This document shows positions 1 through 7,512 of a stretch of 10,112 bases of DNA, piece by piece. This DNA is from an uncultured Collinsella sp. GTDB taxonomy: Bacteria; Actinomycetota; Coriobacteriia; Coriobacteriales; Coriobacteriaceae. A program made the position numbers and the translations under genes. Below the pieces are notes generated by a model. The model saw nothing but the letters and a program-made list of their open reading frames with translations. It had not been told where the DNA came from and did no database searches. Each line of letters opens with the position of its first letter. The first letter of the stretch is position 1. The DNA is taken from NCBI GenBank assembly GCA_900759435.1, contig CAAEVD010000045.1:1-10112 (forward strand), in the 5' to 3' direction.

Positions 1-878
1 CTGGTCAGGTAGCCATAATGCACGGTGGGAATGCCGCCCGTCAGCGCGCGCAAAAATGCGTTGTCGCCAAAACCGCTCACGCGGTGCATGCCCTCGCCCA
101 TGCCGCGAACCTCATCGATGGCACGCAGCGCGCCCGCCGCCATGGTGTCGGTCGCGCAGGCGATAAACGAAACATCGGGAGCGACGGAAAGCAGCTCACG
201 CGCCGCACCAAAGCCCGAGTCGAGCGTAAACGAGCCCAGGCGAATCAAGGCGGCATCGAGCGGGTTACCCGCGGCGCGCAGGCCGGCCTCAAAACCGCGA
301 CGGCGGTCATAACCAGCAGCGCGGTCCTCCTCGGTAACTCCAATGTAGGCAATCTTGCCCTCGACATGCTTCGCGAGCGCCTGGCCCAGCTCAAAGGCAG
401 CCTCGTAATCGTCATGGTAGACGCAAGCCGCGCCCTCGACGTTTTGGCCGATCAGCACAATGGGCACGTGGCACGACCCAATCGCCCGGCGATGTTCGTC
501 GGTGATCATGGTTGCCACCAGCACAATGCCATCGACCGGGTGGTTTTGGAATAAATCGAGGTATTCGAGCTCGCGATCGGGGGCATTGTCGGTATTGGCG
601 AGCAACATCTGGTAGCCACGACGACCGAGCACCTGGCCGATGCCGGCGGTAATGCGGCTCACGGATTCCGAGTTGATCTTGGGCACGATGACGCCGATGA
701 GCTTGGTAGAGCCGGTGCGCAGCGCGCGAGCCTGGCTGGACCGCACGTATCCGGTCAGCTCAATCGCCTGCTTAATGCGCTCGGCCTTGTCCGCCGAGAT
801 ATATCCACCGTTGAGGTAGCGCGAGACGGCGGCGCTCGAAACGCCCGCCAGCTCGGCCACATCTTTCATCTTTACCAC
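1..878 (-). CDS. LacI-family transcriptional regulator (partial, C-terminus off the left edge)
   Basis: DNA-binding sugar-responsive regulator; 292 residues are visible of a family that is usually 330-340 long, so about 40-50 C-terminal residues lie beyond the window. The N-terminus carries the LacI helix-turn-helix (KDVAELAGVSSAAVSRYLNG, residues 5-24), followed by a hinge helix around residues 47-55 (SQARALRTG). A periplasmic-binding-protein-like effector domain starts near residue 59 (KLIGVIVPKINSES). The last visible part, GFGDNAFLRALTGGIPTVHYGY, resembles sucrose-type (ScrR-like) repressors, which often end with a TVHY-like segment; that substrate guess is weak. GTG at 878 is chosen because AGGGG lies about 5 nt upstream. 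ATG at 869 (three codons in) is the alternative but has worse spacing. It is on the same strand as the pel operon but separated by a hairpin and 135 bp, so it may be an independent gene controlling something further left. Confidence 0.93.
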   Translation of the reverse strand, partial: MVKMKDVAELAGVSSAAVSRYLNGGYISADKAERIKQAIELTGYVRSSQARALRTGSTKLIGVIVPKINSESVSRITAGIGQVLGRRGYQMLLANTDNAPDRELEYLDLFQNHPVDGIVLVATMITDEHRRAIGSCHVPIVLIGQNVEGAACVYHDDYEAAFELGQALAKHVEGKIAYIGVTEEDRAAGYDRRRGFEAGLRAAGNPLDAALIRLGSFTLDSGFGAARELLSVAPDVSFIACATDTMAAGALRAIDEVRGMGEGMHRVSGFGDNAFLRALTGGIPTVHYGYLT

Positions 879-909
879 GAGCACCCCTGACAACGAATTC
901 ACAAGCACC

Positions 910-940
910 ATGATAGCTGCCTTGCCAGCAAATTGAGTAA
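910..940 (-). promoter_or_regulatory. possible promoter and operator for the LacI-family gene
   Basis: This lies in the 135-bp gap upstream of the regulator. Reading the minus strand, TATCAT (915-910) matches five of six positions of a -10 box and would leave a leader of about 25 nt before GTG 878. No good -35 box is present at 16-18 nt. Just upstream of the -10 is an inverted repeat, TTGC-TG-GCAA (931-922), of the size and symmetry of a LacI-family half-site pair, though it lacks the central CG that many of these operators have. Its position between -35 and -10 would suit autorepression. This is inference from sequence only. Confidence 0.25.
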
Positions 941-983
941 ATAGAATTCCTGGTCGAGCAGATGCCCGCGCAGCGTCGAGCGG

Positions 984-1007
984 TCCGGCGTTTATTAAAA
1001 CGCCGGA
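984..1007 (-). terminator. hairpin after the DUF4956 gene, probable end of the pel operon
   Basis: A perfect 10-bp inverted repeat (984-993 with 998-1007) encloses a 4-nt loop, starting 6 nt downstream of the DUF4956 stop codon. The stem is CCGGCG-rich and carries TTT/AAA next to the loop. There is no U-tract after the stem on either strand, so it is not a textbook intrinsic terminator. Its place between the last operon gene and a separately organised regulator gene favours a terminator or 3'-end stabilising hairpin. Confidence 0.5.
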
Positions 1008-1013
1008 ACCAAG

Positions 1014-1679
1014 TTATCCGTGGTATTCGCCGTTGTATTGGATGAGCGTCAGGTCCTCCACGCCGTCGAGCGCACGGATGGCGTCGGCATAGGGCATGTC
1101 CACGCCGTCCGAGAACACCTCGACGGCCATCTCCACCTTGTCGCCGCGCATGGTCTTAGACTTGACGGTGAACTTGGTGCGCCCAAATGCACGCACGATA
1201 TCGTCGCCGGTGGTCTGGCCCGTGTAGTGGATGACCATCATGTACACGCGCGACTTTTCCTGGTGGCTCGCAAAACCGGCAATCATGGCCACGATCACCA
1301 CCGCTGTGAGCCCCACGAGCGCATACATGCCGGCACCTGCAGTAATGCCCGTGGTAATGGCCCAGAACAGATACAGCAAGTCGAGCGGATCCTTGACCGC
1401 CGTACGGTAGCGAACGATGGACAGAGCACCGACCATACCGAGCGAGATGACCACGTTCGTCGAGATCGCGAGCGTGACCATGCAGGTGAGCACGCACATG
1501 CCCACGAGCGTCACGGCAAAGCTTCGCGAGTACACCACGCCGGTAAAAAAGCGCTTGTACACGTAATAGATCAGGATGCCCATGGCGAGCGCCACGAGCA
1601 GCGACAGGCCGATCTTGGCAGGGTCGACCTGGCCAAACGCCTCCAAGACGGAGTTCTTAAAAAAGTCCCTGGTGCTCAT
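1014..1679 (-). CDS. DUF4956 family membrane protein
   Basis: A 221-residue integral membrane protein. Hydrophobic segments lie at about residues 23-43, 53-72, 75-90 and 101-137. A soluble C-terminal domain of about 80 residues (142-221) follows, probably cytoplasmic. The signature of the family is the block GALSIVRYRTAVKDPLDLLY (residues 84-103), with conserved charged residues at the edge of the membrane. The biochemical role of DUF4956 is unknown to me. It follows the VTC-like gene after 3 nt and is the last gene of the operon. Because the VTC-like protein has no membrane segment, this protein may be its membrane partner, by analogy with the small membrane subunits of the yeast VTC complex; that is inference. 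ATG 1679 is supported by GAGGGG about 11 nt upstream. Confidence 0.88.
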   Translation of the reverse strand: MSTRDFFKNSVLEAFGQVDPAKIGLSLLVALAMGILIYYVYKRFFTGVVYSRSFAVTLVGMCVLTCMVTLAISTNVVISLGMVGALSIVRYRTAVKDPLDLLYLFWAITTGITAGAGMYALVGLTAVVIVAMIAGFASHQEKSRVYMMVIHYTGQTTGDDIVRAFGRTKFTVKSKTMRGDKVEMAVEVFSDGVDMPYADAIRALDGVEDLTLIQYNGEYHG

Positions 1680-1682
1680 GGT

Positions 1683-2474
1683 CTAAATATCCCCTCGGTT
1701 CTCAAAATCCGATTCCCAGTAGTTAAAGCCGCGCAAGTAGGCGGTCTTTTCGTAACACAGGCAGTACTTGGAGACAGCTGTGAGCTCCGCCGCCCCCGGC
1801 GGCACCATATCGCGCACCAGCTGCGGGCAAAACTCCGTAAATTTGACCTCCATCACCAGCTTGCCCGGCTCCAGCACGGGCAGCGCGGGCAGGGTCGCGT
1901 CAAAGATGTCAAAACTTCCCACCGCGGCACGCACGTTCATGTCAAACGTAATGCGCACGGTGCCCTCGTCCATCACCCACGGCTCGCGCTCGTAGTCCAC
2001 GATGGTCCGCGGGCGCATCATGTTGCAGATGCACTCGATGTAGAACTCGCGACACAGCGGATAGGAGCTCCTGAGCAAAAAGTCGTAGTCGCCAGCCAGA
2101 ATCTGCTCAAACTCACCGCGCGTGAGCGGCGCGTCCTCCTTATAAATCCAGCTGCCGTACTTCTTTTTACGCTCGAGCTTAATCACCTTGTCGCTGCCGT
2201 TATAGATGCGCACGCGATACTTTTTGCGCATCAGGATACCGGCGTCTTTTTCCTCGTAGGCCGAGTTGCAGTAGTCGTCAAAATACAGGCTGCGGATGGT
2301 GTAACCGCCCGCCCGTGCATGCTTGTCCAGCTTAAAGACCGGCGACATGCGACAGGCAAGCGCGGCGCGCTCGCCCTCGTTAATGAGATATTTGAGTTCG
2401 TGGCGGTAGCGCTCCTGCGTAGCACGCGCAGGCGGGGCCGCCAGGCGCTCAAGCAGCGCGCTAGCCCTCCTCAT
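1683..2474 (-). CDS. VTC-domain (polyphosphate polymerase-like) protein
   Basis: A 263-residue soluble protein made almost entirely of a VTC-type triphosphate-tunnel domain, the fold that in yeast Vtc4 makes polyphosphate from ATP. The expected run of charged strands is visible: RHELKY (24-29), RSLYFDD (61-67), KYRVRIY (85-91), KLERKKK (99-105), RPRTIVDYER (154-163), RITFD (174-178), VMEVKF (207-212) and SKYC (235-238). The basic tunnel residues R87, R89, K99, R174, K211 and K236 and the acidic E209 appear retained, so an active enzyme is plausible. There is no signal peptide, SPX domain or membrane segment, so it should be cytoplasmic. ATG 2474 overlaps the CotH gene end by 14 bp and has GGAGG (2481-2485) 6 nt upstream. 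Polyphosphate synthesis is the family function; use of another nucleotide or acceptor cannot be excluded. Confidence 0.9.
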   Translation of the reverse strand: MRRASALLERLAAPPARATQERYRHELKYLINEGERAALACRMSPVFKLDKHARAGGYTIRSLYFDDYCNSAYEEKDAGILMRKKYRVRIYNGSDKVIKLERKKKYGSWIYKEDAPLTRGEFEQILAGDYDFLLRSSYPLCREFYIECICNMMRPRTIVDYEREPWVMDEGTVRITFDMNVRAAVGSFDIFDATLPALPVLEPGKLVMEVKFTEFCPQLVRDMVPPGAAELTAVSKYCLCYEKTAYLRGFNYWESDFENRGDI

Positions 2475-4230
2475 ACGTGTCCTCCACGACCTTACCGCCG
2501 TCTTGCACGTAGAAGCACTTCATGCCGTACTGCTTGCCGTCATCGGTCACGTAGTAGTCAAACGCATCTTGCGTATAGCCGTCGGAGTTGGTGGCGCGCA
2601 CACGCACAAAGTACTGGCCGGTGTCGGGCGCGTCGCACGTCACCTCGGGCAGCAGCACATCCTCGGCCTTAAAGACCACGTCGCTAATGGCGTAATCGCG
2701 CGCCAGCTCGACGGTATAGCGAATGTCGCGCGCCTTAAAGTCGTAGGACGCATCCCAGTTGATGCGCAGCTTACCGTTATCGATCTGCGGCACGCCAATG
2801 TAGAACGGCATGGGCTTTTTATAGCTCTCGCGAAAGCTCTTATAGTTCTCCTCGATCTCGGAAGGAATCGCCGCGGCAATCTGCTCGTATTCGTCCTTGG
2901 TCACGGGCAGGTTATCGAGGTCGGGCGCAGCAAAGACGAGCGGCTCCGTGACCTCACGATAATGCTCGACCATCTTGCTCAGACGCTCTTCGGTCAAATA
3001 CGAGCGCAGGTCCTTGACGGCGCTATCGAGTTCGCTGCGGAACGACTTGCTGCGCAACGCGCGGTTAAATAGCACGTTGCCCCAGTAGTTGCTCACGCCG
3101 CGCTCCCAGCTCGCATAATCCGAGAACCCTGTCAGGCTCAACTCGAACTTGCGCAGCATGCCGTCGTTGTCCCAATCCAGGATGTACCAGACCTTGGAGT
3201 TAAGCGGGCTGTACAGATAGCAGTTACGGTTCTGCGTATCGCAATTGCCCGTCAAGATCTGAAACGCCATCCAATAGACCAGGTTCTCGGTATCGAAGTA
3301 GGTGTCGAGCACGTCGTCGATCTTTTGCGTATCGTCGTTGAGCGCATCGAGCATATCGATCAACTTGGTATGGTCCGAATCGCCCTTAATCTCGAGCATG
3401 CCCTCAAACGCCGTCTGGTTATAGTCGGGGTCATCGGCGAGCTTAATGGTGTCTTCGAAGCGATGGAAATCGAAGCTGTTCACCTTATAGAGATGCCCGC
3501 TCTTATCCAGACCGTGGGCCTTGAGCGCCGTCTTGTTGAGCTGCTCGACCTGCGTAAACAGACCGTAGTCCTCAAAGGTGTCGTTAGTTTTTTCGGTCTG
3601 GTCGCACACCCATAAGTGCACAAACTGCGTGCGCAGGCCCATCATCTGGGGAATGCCACGAATCAGATCGTAGGCCATCTTGTTACGAAAGCGCATGCCC
3701 TCGCCCATGTGCTTGTTAAGCGCAATCGCGCGCTGCTGACGCCACGTGCCCTTGCCCTTTTTGAGCTCCACCTTGTAGTTCTTTTGCGTATAGGTACTCG
3801 ACGTCTGACCGCGCACCTGCACCGTGGCGTTGGGCGCCTTCTCGCCATAGCCCACCTCGCCAGCAACGGGACCCTTATCATCGCCAGGCTGCAGCAGGCC
3901 CATAACCTGATAGCGCGTCACGCCCATGTCGGCATAGTCATACACCGAGTAGGTATTGATCTCGGCCCAGCTATGATCGGTATTCTCAGAGCTGTTGCCG
4001 CGAGAGACCGTCAGGTACATGCATACGATGCCCGAGTCGTCGTAAACCTCGTACAGCTCGTCCTTGTCGCGAAGATGCTTGATCTCGCTAGACGCATCGG
4101 CCTTTTTAATCTTGTCCTGCTTCTTGGTCTTTTTTGTCGAGGATTCGTCCTGCGAAGAGCAGCCCGAAAGCAGCAGTGTGCCGGCAGCCGCCTCAATCAA
4201 GCGGCGACGCGATATCATCCTATCGGTCAT
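2461..4230 (-). CDS. CotH kinase family lipoprotein
   Basis: A 589-residue exported protein of the CotH family, atypical kinases first known from spore-coat phosphorylation. The N-terminus (MISRRRLIEAAAGTLLLSGC) combines a Tat-like SRR motif, a hydrophobic stretch and a lipobox (LSGC, Cys24), then a Lys/Ser-rich linker to about residue 50. The kinase core spans about 60-440: RGQTSSTYTQKNYKVEL (140-156) is the nucleotide-binding RG-x-S...K block, and LDWDNDGM (351-358) has the metal-binding acidic residues Asp352 and Asp354. Residues 480-565 look like a fibronectin type III domain. ATG 4230 is preferred over the upstream ATG 4287 because it gives a proper signal peptide, has GGAGG 5 nt upstream, and overlaps pelG by only 11 bp. 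It would act on the outer face of the membrane; the substrate (protein or polysaccharide) is unknown. Confidence 0.9.
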   Translation of the reverse strand: MTDRMISRRRLIEAAAGTLLLSGCSSQDESSTKKTKKQDKIKKADASSEIKHLRDKDELYEVYDDSGIVCMYLTVSRGNSSENTDHSWAEINTYSVYDYADMGVTRYQVMGLLQPGDDKGPVAGEVGYGEKAPNATVQVRGQTSSTYTQKNYKVELKKGKGTWRQQRAIALNKHMGEGMRFRNKMAYDLIRGIPQMMGLRTQFVHLWVCDQTEKTNDTFEDYGLFTQVEQLNKTALKAHGLDKSGHLYKVNSFDFHRFEDTIKLADDPDYNQTAFEGMLEIKGDSDHTKLIDMLDALNDDTQKIDDVLDTYFDTENLVYWMAFQILTGNCDTQNRNCYLYSPLNSKVWYILDWDNDGMLRKFELSLTGFSDYASWERGVSNYWGNVLFNRALRSKSFRSELDSAVKDLRSYLTEERLSKMVEHYREVTEPLVFAAPDLDNLPVTKDEYEQIAAAIPSEIEENYKSFRESYKKPMPFYIGVPQIDNGKLRINWDASYDFKARDIRYTVELARDYAISDVVFKAEDVLLPEVTCDAPDTGQYFVRVRATNSDGYTQDAFDYYVTDDGKQYGMKCFYVQDGGKVVEDTYEEG

Positions 4231-5764
4231 CAGGACCTCCCCAACGATTGCGATACACACGGACCACCGTGCGCTCAAACGCACCATGCGGCTCGCCCTC
4301 TAGACGCAGCTCCTCGTAGCGCTGTTCGGCACGGTCGAGCAAGCAGCCCAACTCCGTAAAGCGACCCGTCTTGTCGGTCGCCACAATGGGCTGCTGACTC
4401 AGGATACGATACGGCAAGTTGGCGGTATAGGTATCGAGCCGCATGAGCGCCACAACAAAAAACACCGCCGCGCCGAGCAAAAAGCCAAAGCCATAAAACT
4501 GCTGCGGAAAGAACAGCGAGACGATGGTCGCCAGCCCCGCCACGCCCGCGAACAGCCCGGAGGCAAGCACGGCGCCTTTGTAGTCGGTAAAGTACAGCAA
4601 GATGAGCATCACCGTATTGCCCACGGCATACAGGCCATAGCCCACGCACAGCGTACGGAAATACCCGTGCATCAGGTTGTTAAAGCCCAGTGGCAGGGCC
4701 GAGAGCACCGTAGTCTCGAGCGAGATGACCGCTGCCGTCACAAATAGCTGCTTGAGCGCGCAAAACCGCAGCTCCCGGTTGAGCGTGGCGAGCATTTCCT
4801 CCTCGGCCATCACAATGTCGCCCACCACGCCGCCGTCGTTAAACAGGCTGTAGTAGTCGCGGTAGCGCGGATAGAAGTTGACCTCGACCGACACTACAAA
4901 GTTGACGGTCGTGACAAGGATCGTCAAAAACGCGATGAGCGCCGGCACATCGTGGTAGGGTGCGCCATAAAACAAGCCCTTGACCTGCACGCCAATGGGA
5001 CCGGCCCAAATAATTACCAGATGTGCAAAGAGTCCCAGGTTGGTAAATAGGCCCGTGAGTGCCAGCGGCATAAACTGGTCGAGCCAGCGCAAAAAGAGCC
5101 AGGGACTGCGATCGCTCTGAGGAAAATACCGGTACAGCAGCACCACATCCCAGGCGAGCATCACACCGTAGCCCAGGGCGATCGAGGCCAGCAGGCCCTC
5201 GACGGGCGGCAGTCCCAGCGCCAGCGCCACTAGGGCGCACAAGCACGCCACGCCAATGGCCGCAGCAAAGCTGCACAGGATGCCGCGGTAATCCTTAATG
5301 GCCGTGAGGTAGCTCATGCCGTTCCAGTTGACAATCATAATGTTGAACAGCCACAGGCACAGCAGCCCCTGCAACAGCGTGGCGCCCGAGAACAGCAAAA
5401 AGATGCCGTAGACCACCGTGCCCGCAACGAGCATGATGGCGTTGGAGACCCAAAACGAGGGCAGGATCTCTGTGTCGCGCTCGGCAAAGAGCATGTCGGC
5501 CAAAAAGCGCGTGACCGGCATGGAGAAAAAGCTCGTGAGCGTAAGCGACGCCAGCAGCGTATAGGTCACCATGCACACCAGCAGGTCCTGGTTGGCACGG
5601 CCCACACCCCACAGGCCGCATAGCACCAAAATGCCCACCTGCAGCAGCACGCCCAGCAGCATGGGACCCGTGCACACAATGCCGGCGTAGCCATAGGCGC
5701 GCATCGTGGCAAACAGGCCCTTGCGCTTAAACAGGCGTTTGAGCTCAAAACCGATTCCGGCCAC
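4220..5764 (-). CDS. pelG: PelG, Pel exopolysaccharide membrane transporter
   Basis: A 514-residue polytopic membrane protein of the PelG family (MOP/Wzx-like), which moves the Pel polymer across the cytoplasmic membrane with PelD, PelE and PelF. The start MAGIGFELKRLFKRKGL and the following YGYAGIVCTGPML block are typical. About twelve hydrophobic segments are visible between residues 25 and 441, with a central NFVVSVEVNFYPRYRDYYSLFN (288-309) motif before a cytoplasmic loop. It is longer than the Pseudomonas protein (about 456 residues). The excess is a C-terminal tail of roughly 55-70 residues after PYRILSQQPI (451-460), containing a possible short coiled coil (470-488). The start is GTG 5764, 3 nt after the pelF stop, with a perfect AAGGAGG (5773-5779) 8 nt upstream. 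Confidence 0.95.
   Translation of the reverse strand: MAGIGFELKRLFKRKGLFATMRAYGYAGIVCTGPMLLGVLLQVGILVLCGLWGVGRANQDLLVCMVTYTLLASLTLTSFFSMPVTRFLADMLFAERDTEILPSFWVSNAIMLVAGTVVYGIFLLFSGATLLQGLLCLWLFNIMIVNWNGMSYLTAIKDYRGILCSFAAAIGVACLCALVALALGLPPVEGLLASIALGYGVMLAWDVVLLYRYFPQSDRSPWLFLRWLDQFMPLALTGLFTNLGLFAHLVIIWAGPIGVQVKGLFYGAPYHDVPALIAFLTILVTTVNFVVSVEVNFYPRYRDYYSLFNDGGVVGDIVMAEEEMLATLNRELRFCALKQLFVTAAVISLETTVLSALPLGFNNLMHGYFRTLCVGYGLYAVGNTVMLILLYFTDYKGAVLASGLFAGVAGLATIVSLFFPQQFYGFGFLLGAAVFFVVALMRLDTYTANLPYRILSQQPIVATDKTGRFTELGCLLDRAEQRYEELRLEGEPHGAFERTVVRVYRNRWGGPDDR
4236..4240 (-). promoter_or_regulatory. ribosome binding site that fixes the CotH start
   Basis: GGAGG lies 5 nt before ATG 4230, inside the last codons of pelG. 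It decides for the 589-residue lipoprotein over the 608-residue reading that begins at 4287, whose first 19 residues would precede the signal peptide. Confidence 0.7.
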
Positions 5765-5767
5765 CGG

Positions 5768-7195
5768 CTACACCTCCTTCTTGGGCAAATTGAACGCGCG
5801 AGCCGTCTCGTCGTACAGCGCGCGATAGTTGGCGAGCATCTGCTCGTGTAGGTAGTAGGTCGCCACGCGACGCTGGCCGCGCTCCCCCATTTCCAGGCGA
5901 CGGGCACGGCTCGCGCACATGCGCTCCATGGCATCGGCCAAGCCCTTGCGATACATGGGCGGCGTCACAAAACCCGCCACGCCAAAGTCGTCGCCCGGGG
6001 CGCCTTCGAGCAGCTCGCGGCAGCAGCCCACCTCGGTCGTCACGCAGGGACGACGCGCTGCAAGCGATTCCAACACGCTCAACGGCTGACCCTCGGAGAT
6101 GCTCGTCAAAATGGTAAAGTCGAGCTTTTCCATATACTCAACCACGTTGACGCGGCCGGTAAAAATCAAGTCACGCACGCCCAGGGTATCGACAAGCGCA
6201 TGGCACTCGGCACCATATTCCTCGTCGTCCACACCGCCCATAATATGCAGGCGCACGTGCGGCAAGCGCTCATGCAACTCAAAGAAGGCATAGATCATGG
6301 TCTTGACGTCCTTGATGGGCGCCAGGCGCACCACCGCGCCAATGTCCACCCAGCCGTCATCAGGCTTTAAGGGAATATCCTTAAAGCGGTCGAACTGGAT
6401 GCCGTTGGGGATGACTAGGCATTTGTCCGCATCGCAGCCCATATCGACCTGCGTCTTACGAGCGTTGTGGAACAGGCTCGTCACGCGGAAGGCGCGGCGG
6501 TAGATCTCCTCCGAAAGCAGGTAGAAAAAGCGAATCCAACGGTCCTTAAACGACGGCACCACCCAGTCGGCGCGAATGATCTCCTCCTCGCGTTCGCGGG
6601 TATAGATGCCGTGCTCGGTCAGCAATGCCGGCGCGTTATGAACACTCGAGCCAAGACTCGCAAGCAGACCGCCATAGCCGGTCAAGATGGCGTGATACAC
6701 GTCGGCCACCGGAACCTCGCTGCCCAGCAGATAGAGCACGGGCAGCAACATCGAGCGCATGGTATGGAAGGCGTCGGCGAAAGGCGTATACGGGTACTCG
6801 GCCAGGCACACGTCGCGGAAGATGTCCATAAACGCGCGGCTCTGCAAAAATGAGAGCGGATGCACGTGGCGGCGCTGGAAAATGTCGAAAAGCACGTCCC
6901 AGTCCGGATTGGAGAGCGAAACCAGACAGCGCAGGGCCTCGCGCTCGCGCTCGTCAAAGTCGACTTCTTGCTGCTCGCCCGAAAGACGCAGGGCATCGTC
7001 CAGGAACACCTCGTGCACCTCAACGACGTTGTCGGGCAGCTCGTAGACAAACTTGCCGCGGTCTTCGGCGTGAGCGCCAATCACCCACAGCACAAACTCA
7101 TGCTCGGGCATGGCCGTGATATAGCCGTGCATCCAGGTGGACACACCGCCGTGCACGTAGGGGTAGCAGCCCTCGAGCACCAAGCAGATTCTCAT
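5768..7195 (-). CDS. pelF: PelF, GT4-family glycosyltransferase of Pel polysaccharide
   Basis: A 475-residue cytoplasmic retaining glycosyltransferase that polymerises UDP-activated amino sugars into Pel at the PelG/PelE membrane complex. Both Rossmann halves are present. The N-terminal half begins MRICLVLEGCYPYVHGGVST with the acceptor-side HGGVS loop (15-19), and contains the strongly PelF-like EHGIYTRERE (194-203). The C-terminal half begins near IPNGIQFDRF (262-271), followed by GAVVRLAPIKDVKT (286-299). The GT4 E-x7-E motif is SEGQPLSVLESLAA (Glu368 and Glu376). The length is close to the usual 470-510. The start ATG 7195 overlaps by one base (TGATG) the TGA at 7197-7195 that closes the frame of the interrupted deacetylase gene, with a G-rich Shine-Dalgarno (AAGGGGGG) about 9 nt upstream. 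Confidence 0.97.
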   Translation of the reverse strand: MRICLVLEGCYPYVHGGVSTWMHGYITAMPEHEFVLWVIGAHAEDRGKFVYELPDNVVEVHEVFLDDALRLSGEQQEVDFDEREREALRCLVSLSNPDWDVLFDIFQRRHVHPLSFLQSRAFMDIFRDVCLAEYPYTPFADAFHTMRSMLLPVLYLLGSEVPVADVYHAILTGYGGLLASLGSSVHNAPALLTEHGIYTREREEEIIRADWVVPSFKDRWIRFFYLLSEEIYRRAFRVTSLFHNARKTQVDMGCDADKCLVIPNGIQFDRFKDIPLKPDDGWVDIGAVVRLAPIKDVKTMIYAFFELHERLPHVRLHIMGGVDDEEYGAECHALVDTLGVRDLIFTGRVNVVEYMEKLDFTILTSISEGQPLSVLESLAARRPCVTTEVGCCRELLEGAPGDDFGVAGFVTPPMYRKGLADAMERMCASRARRLEMGERGQRRVATYYLHEQMLANYRALYDETARAFNLPKKEV

Positions 7196-7512
7196 CAGTC
7201 GCCGCCCCCCTTGCGCTCAATCGTCACGGTCTTGTCATTGGCCTTAAGCAGGTACAGATTGCCCGTCAGGTGCGTCAGCTCGCCACCGGACACCGTACCC
7301 GGCTCGCCGTTATTGGCGCGGAACATAAGCCACGCCTCATCGTGAAAGTTGCCCAGGTTGAGCGTCCAGGCATCATCGCTCGCATCCACGCTCACCGTCA
7401 CGGACGAAAAACGCTGGATGGCACCCGAGCACTCCGAACCCGTCTGGTAGCGCAGGTCGGGAGCGGACGTAGAAAGCCAGTCCAGATAGTTGACCAGGCC
7501 GCCCTTATAGAC
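7195..7512 (-). pseudogene. in-frame 3' remnant of the PelA-type deacetylase gene after the premature TAA
   Basis: After the TAA at 7515-7513 the same reading frame stays open for 105 sense codons to a TGA at 7197-7195 that overlaps the pelF ATG by one base. The translation is protein-like, with the segments YKGGLVNYLDWLSTSAPDLR, GSECSGAIQRFSSVTVSVD, FHDEAWLMFRANNGEPG and LYLLKANDKTVTIE. It looks like the end of the deacetylase domain followed by a small beta-rich C-terminal domain. The first in-frame start codon is GTG 7401, more than 100 nt after the stop and without a good ribosome binding site, so separate translation is unlikely. The simplest reading is one ancestral gene, 9072-7195, of 625 codons interrupted by a nonsense change. 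Sequencing error or stop-codon readthrough are alternatives. Confidence 0.7.

Noticed and set aside
18..554. Plus-strand open frame of 178 codons at the left edge
   Set aside because: It is antisense to the LacI-family regulator, whose domains are continuous on the other strand.
1020..2672. Plus-strand open frame of 550 codons opposite three genes
   Set aside because: It lies wholly antisense to the DUF4956, VTC-like and CotH genes, which have clear family motifs. Its translation is rich in His, Arg and Ala, as expected for a reverse-strand shadow in GC-rich coding DNA.
4231..4287. Upstream ATG 4287 as the CotH start
   Set aside because: It would add 19 residues before the signal peptide and increase the overlap with pelG, while ATG 4230 has a clear ribosome binding site.
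3616..4359. Plus-strand open frame of 247 codons
   Set aside because: It is antisense to the CotH and pelG genes, has no recognisable motif and has shadow-like composition.
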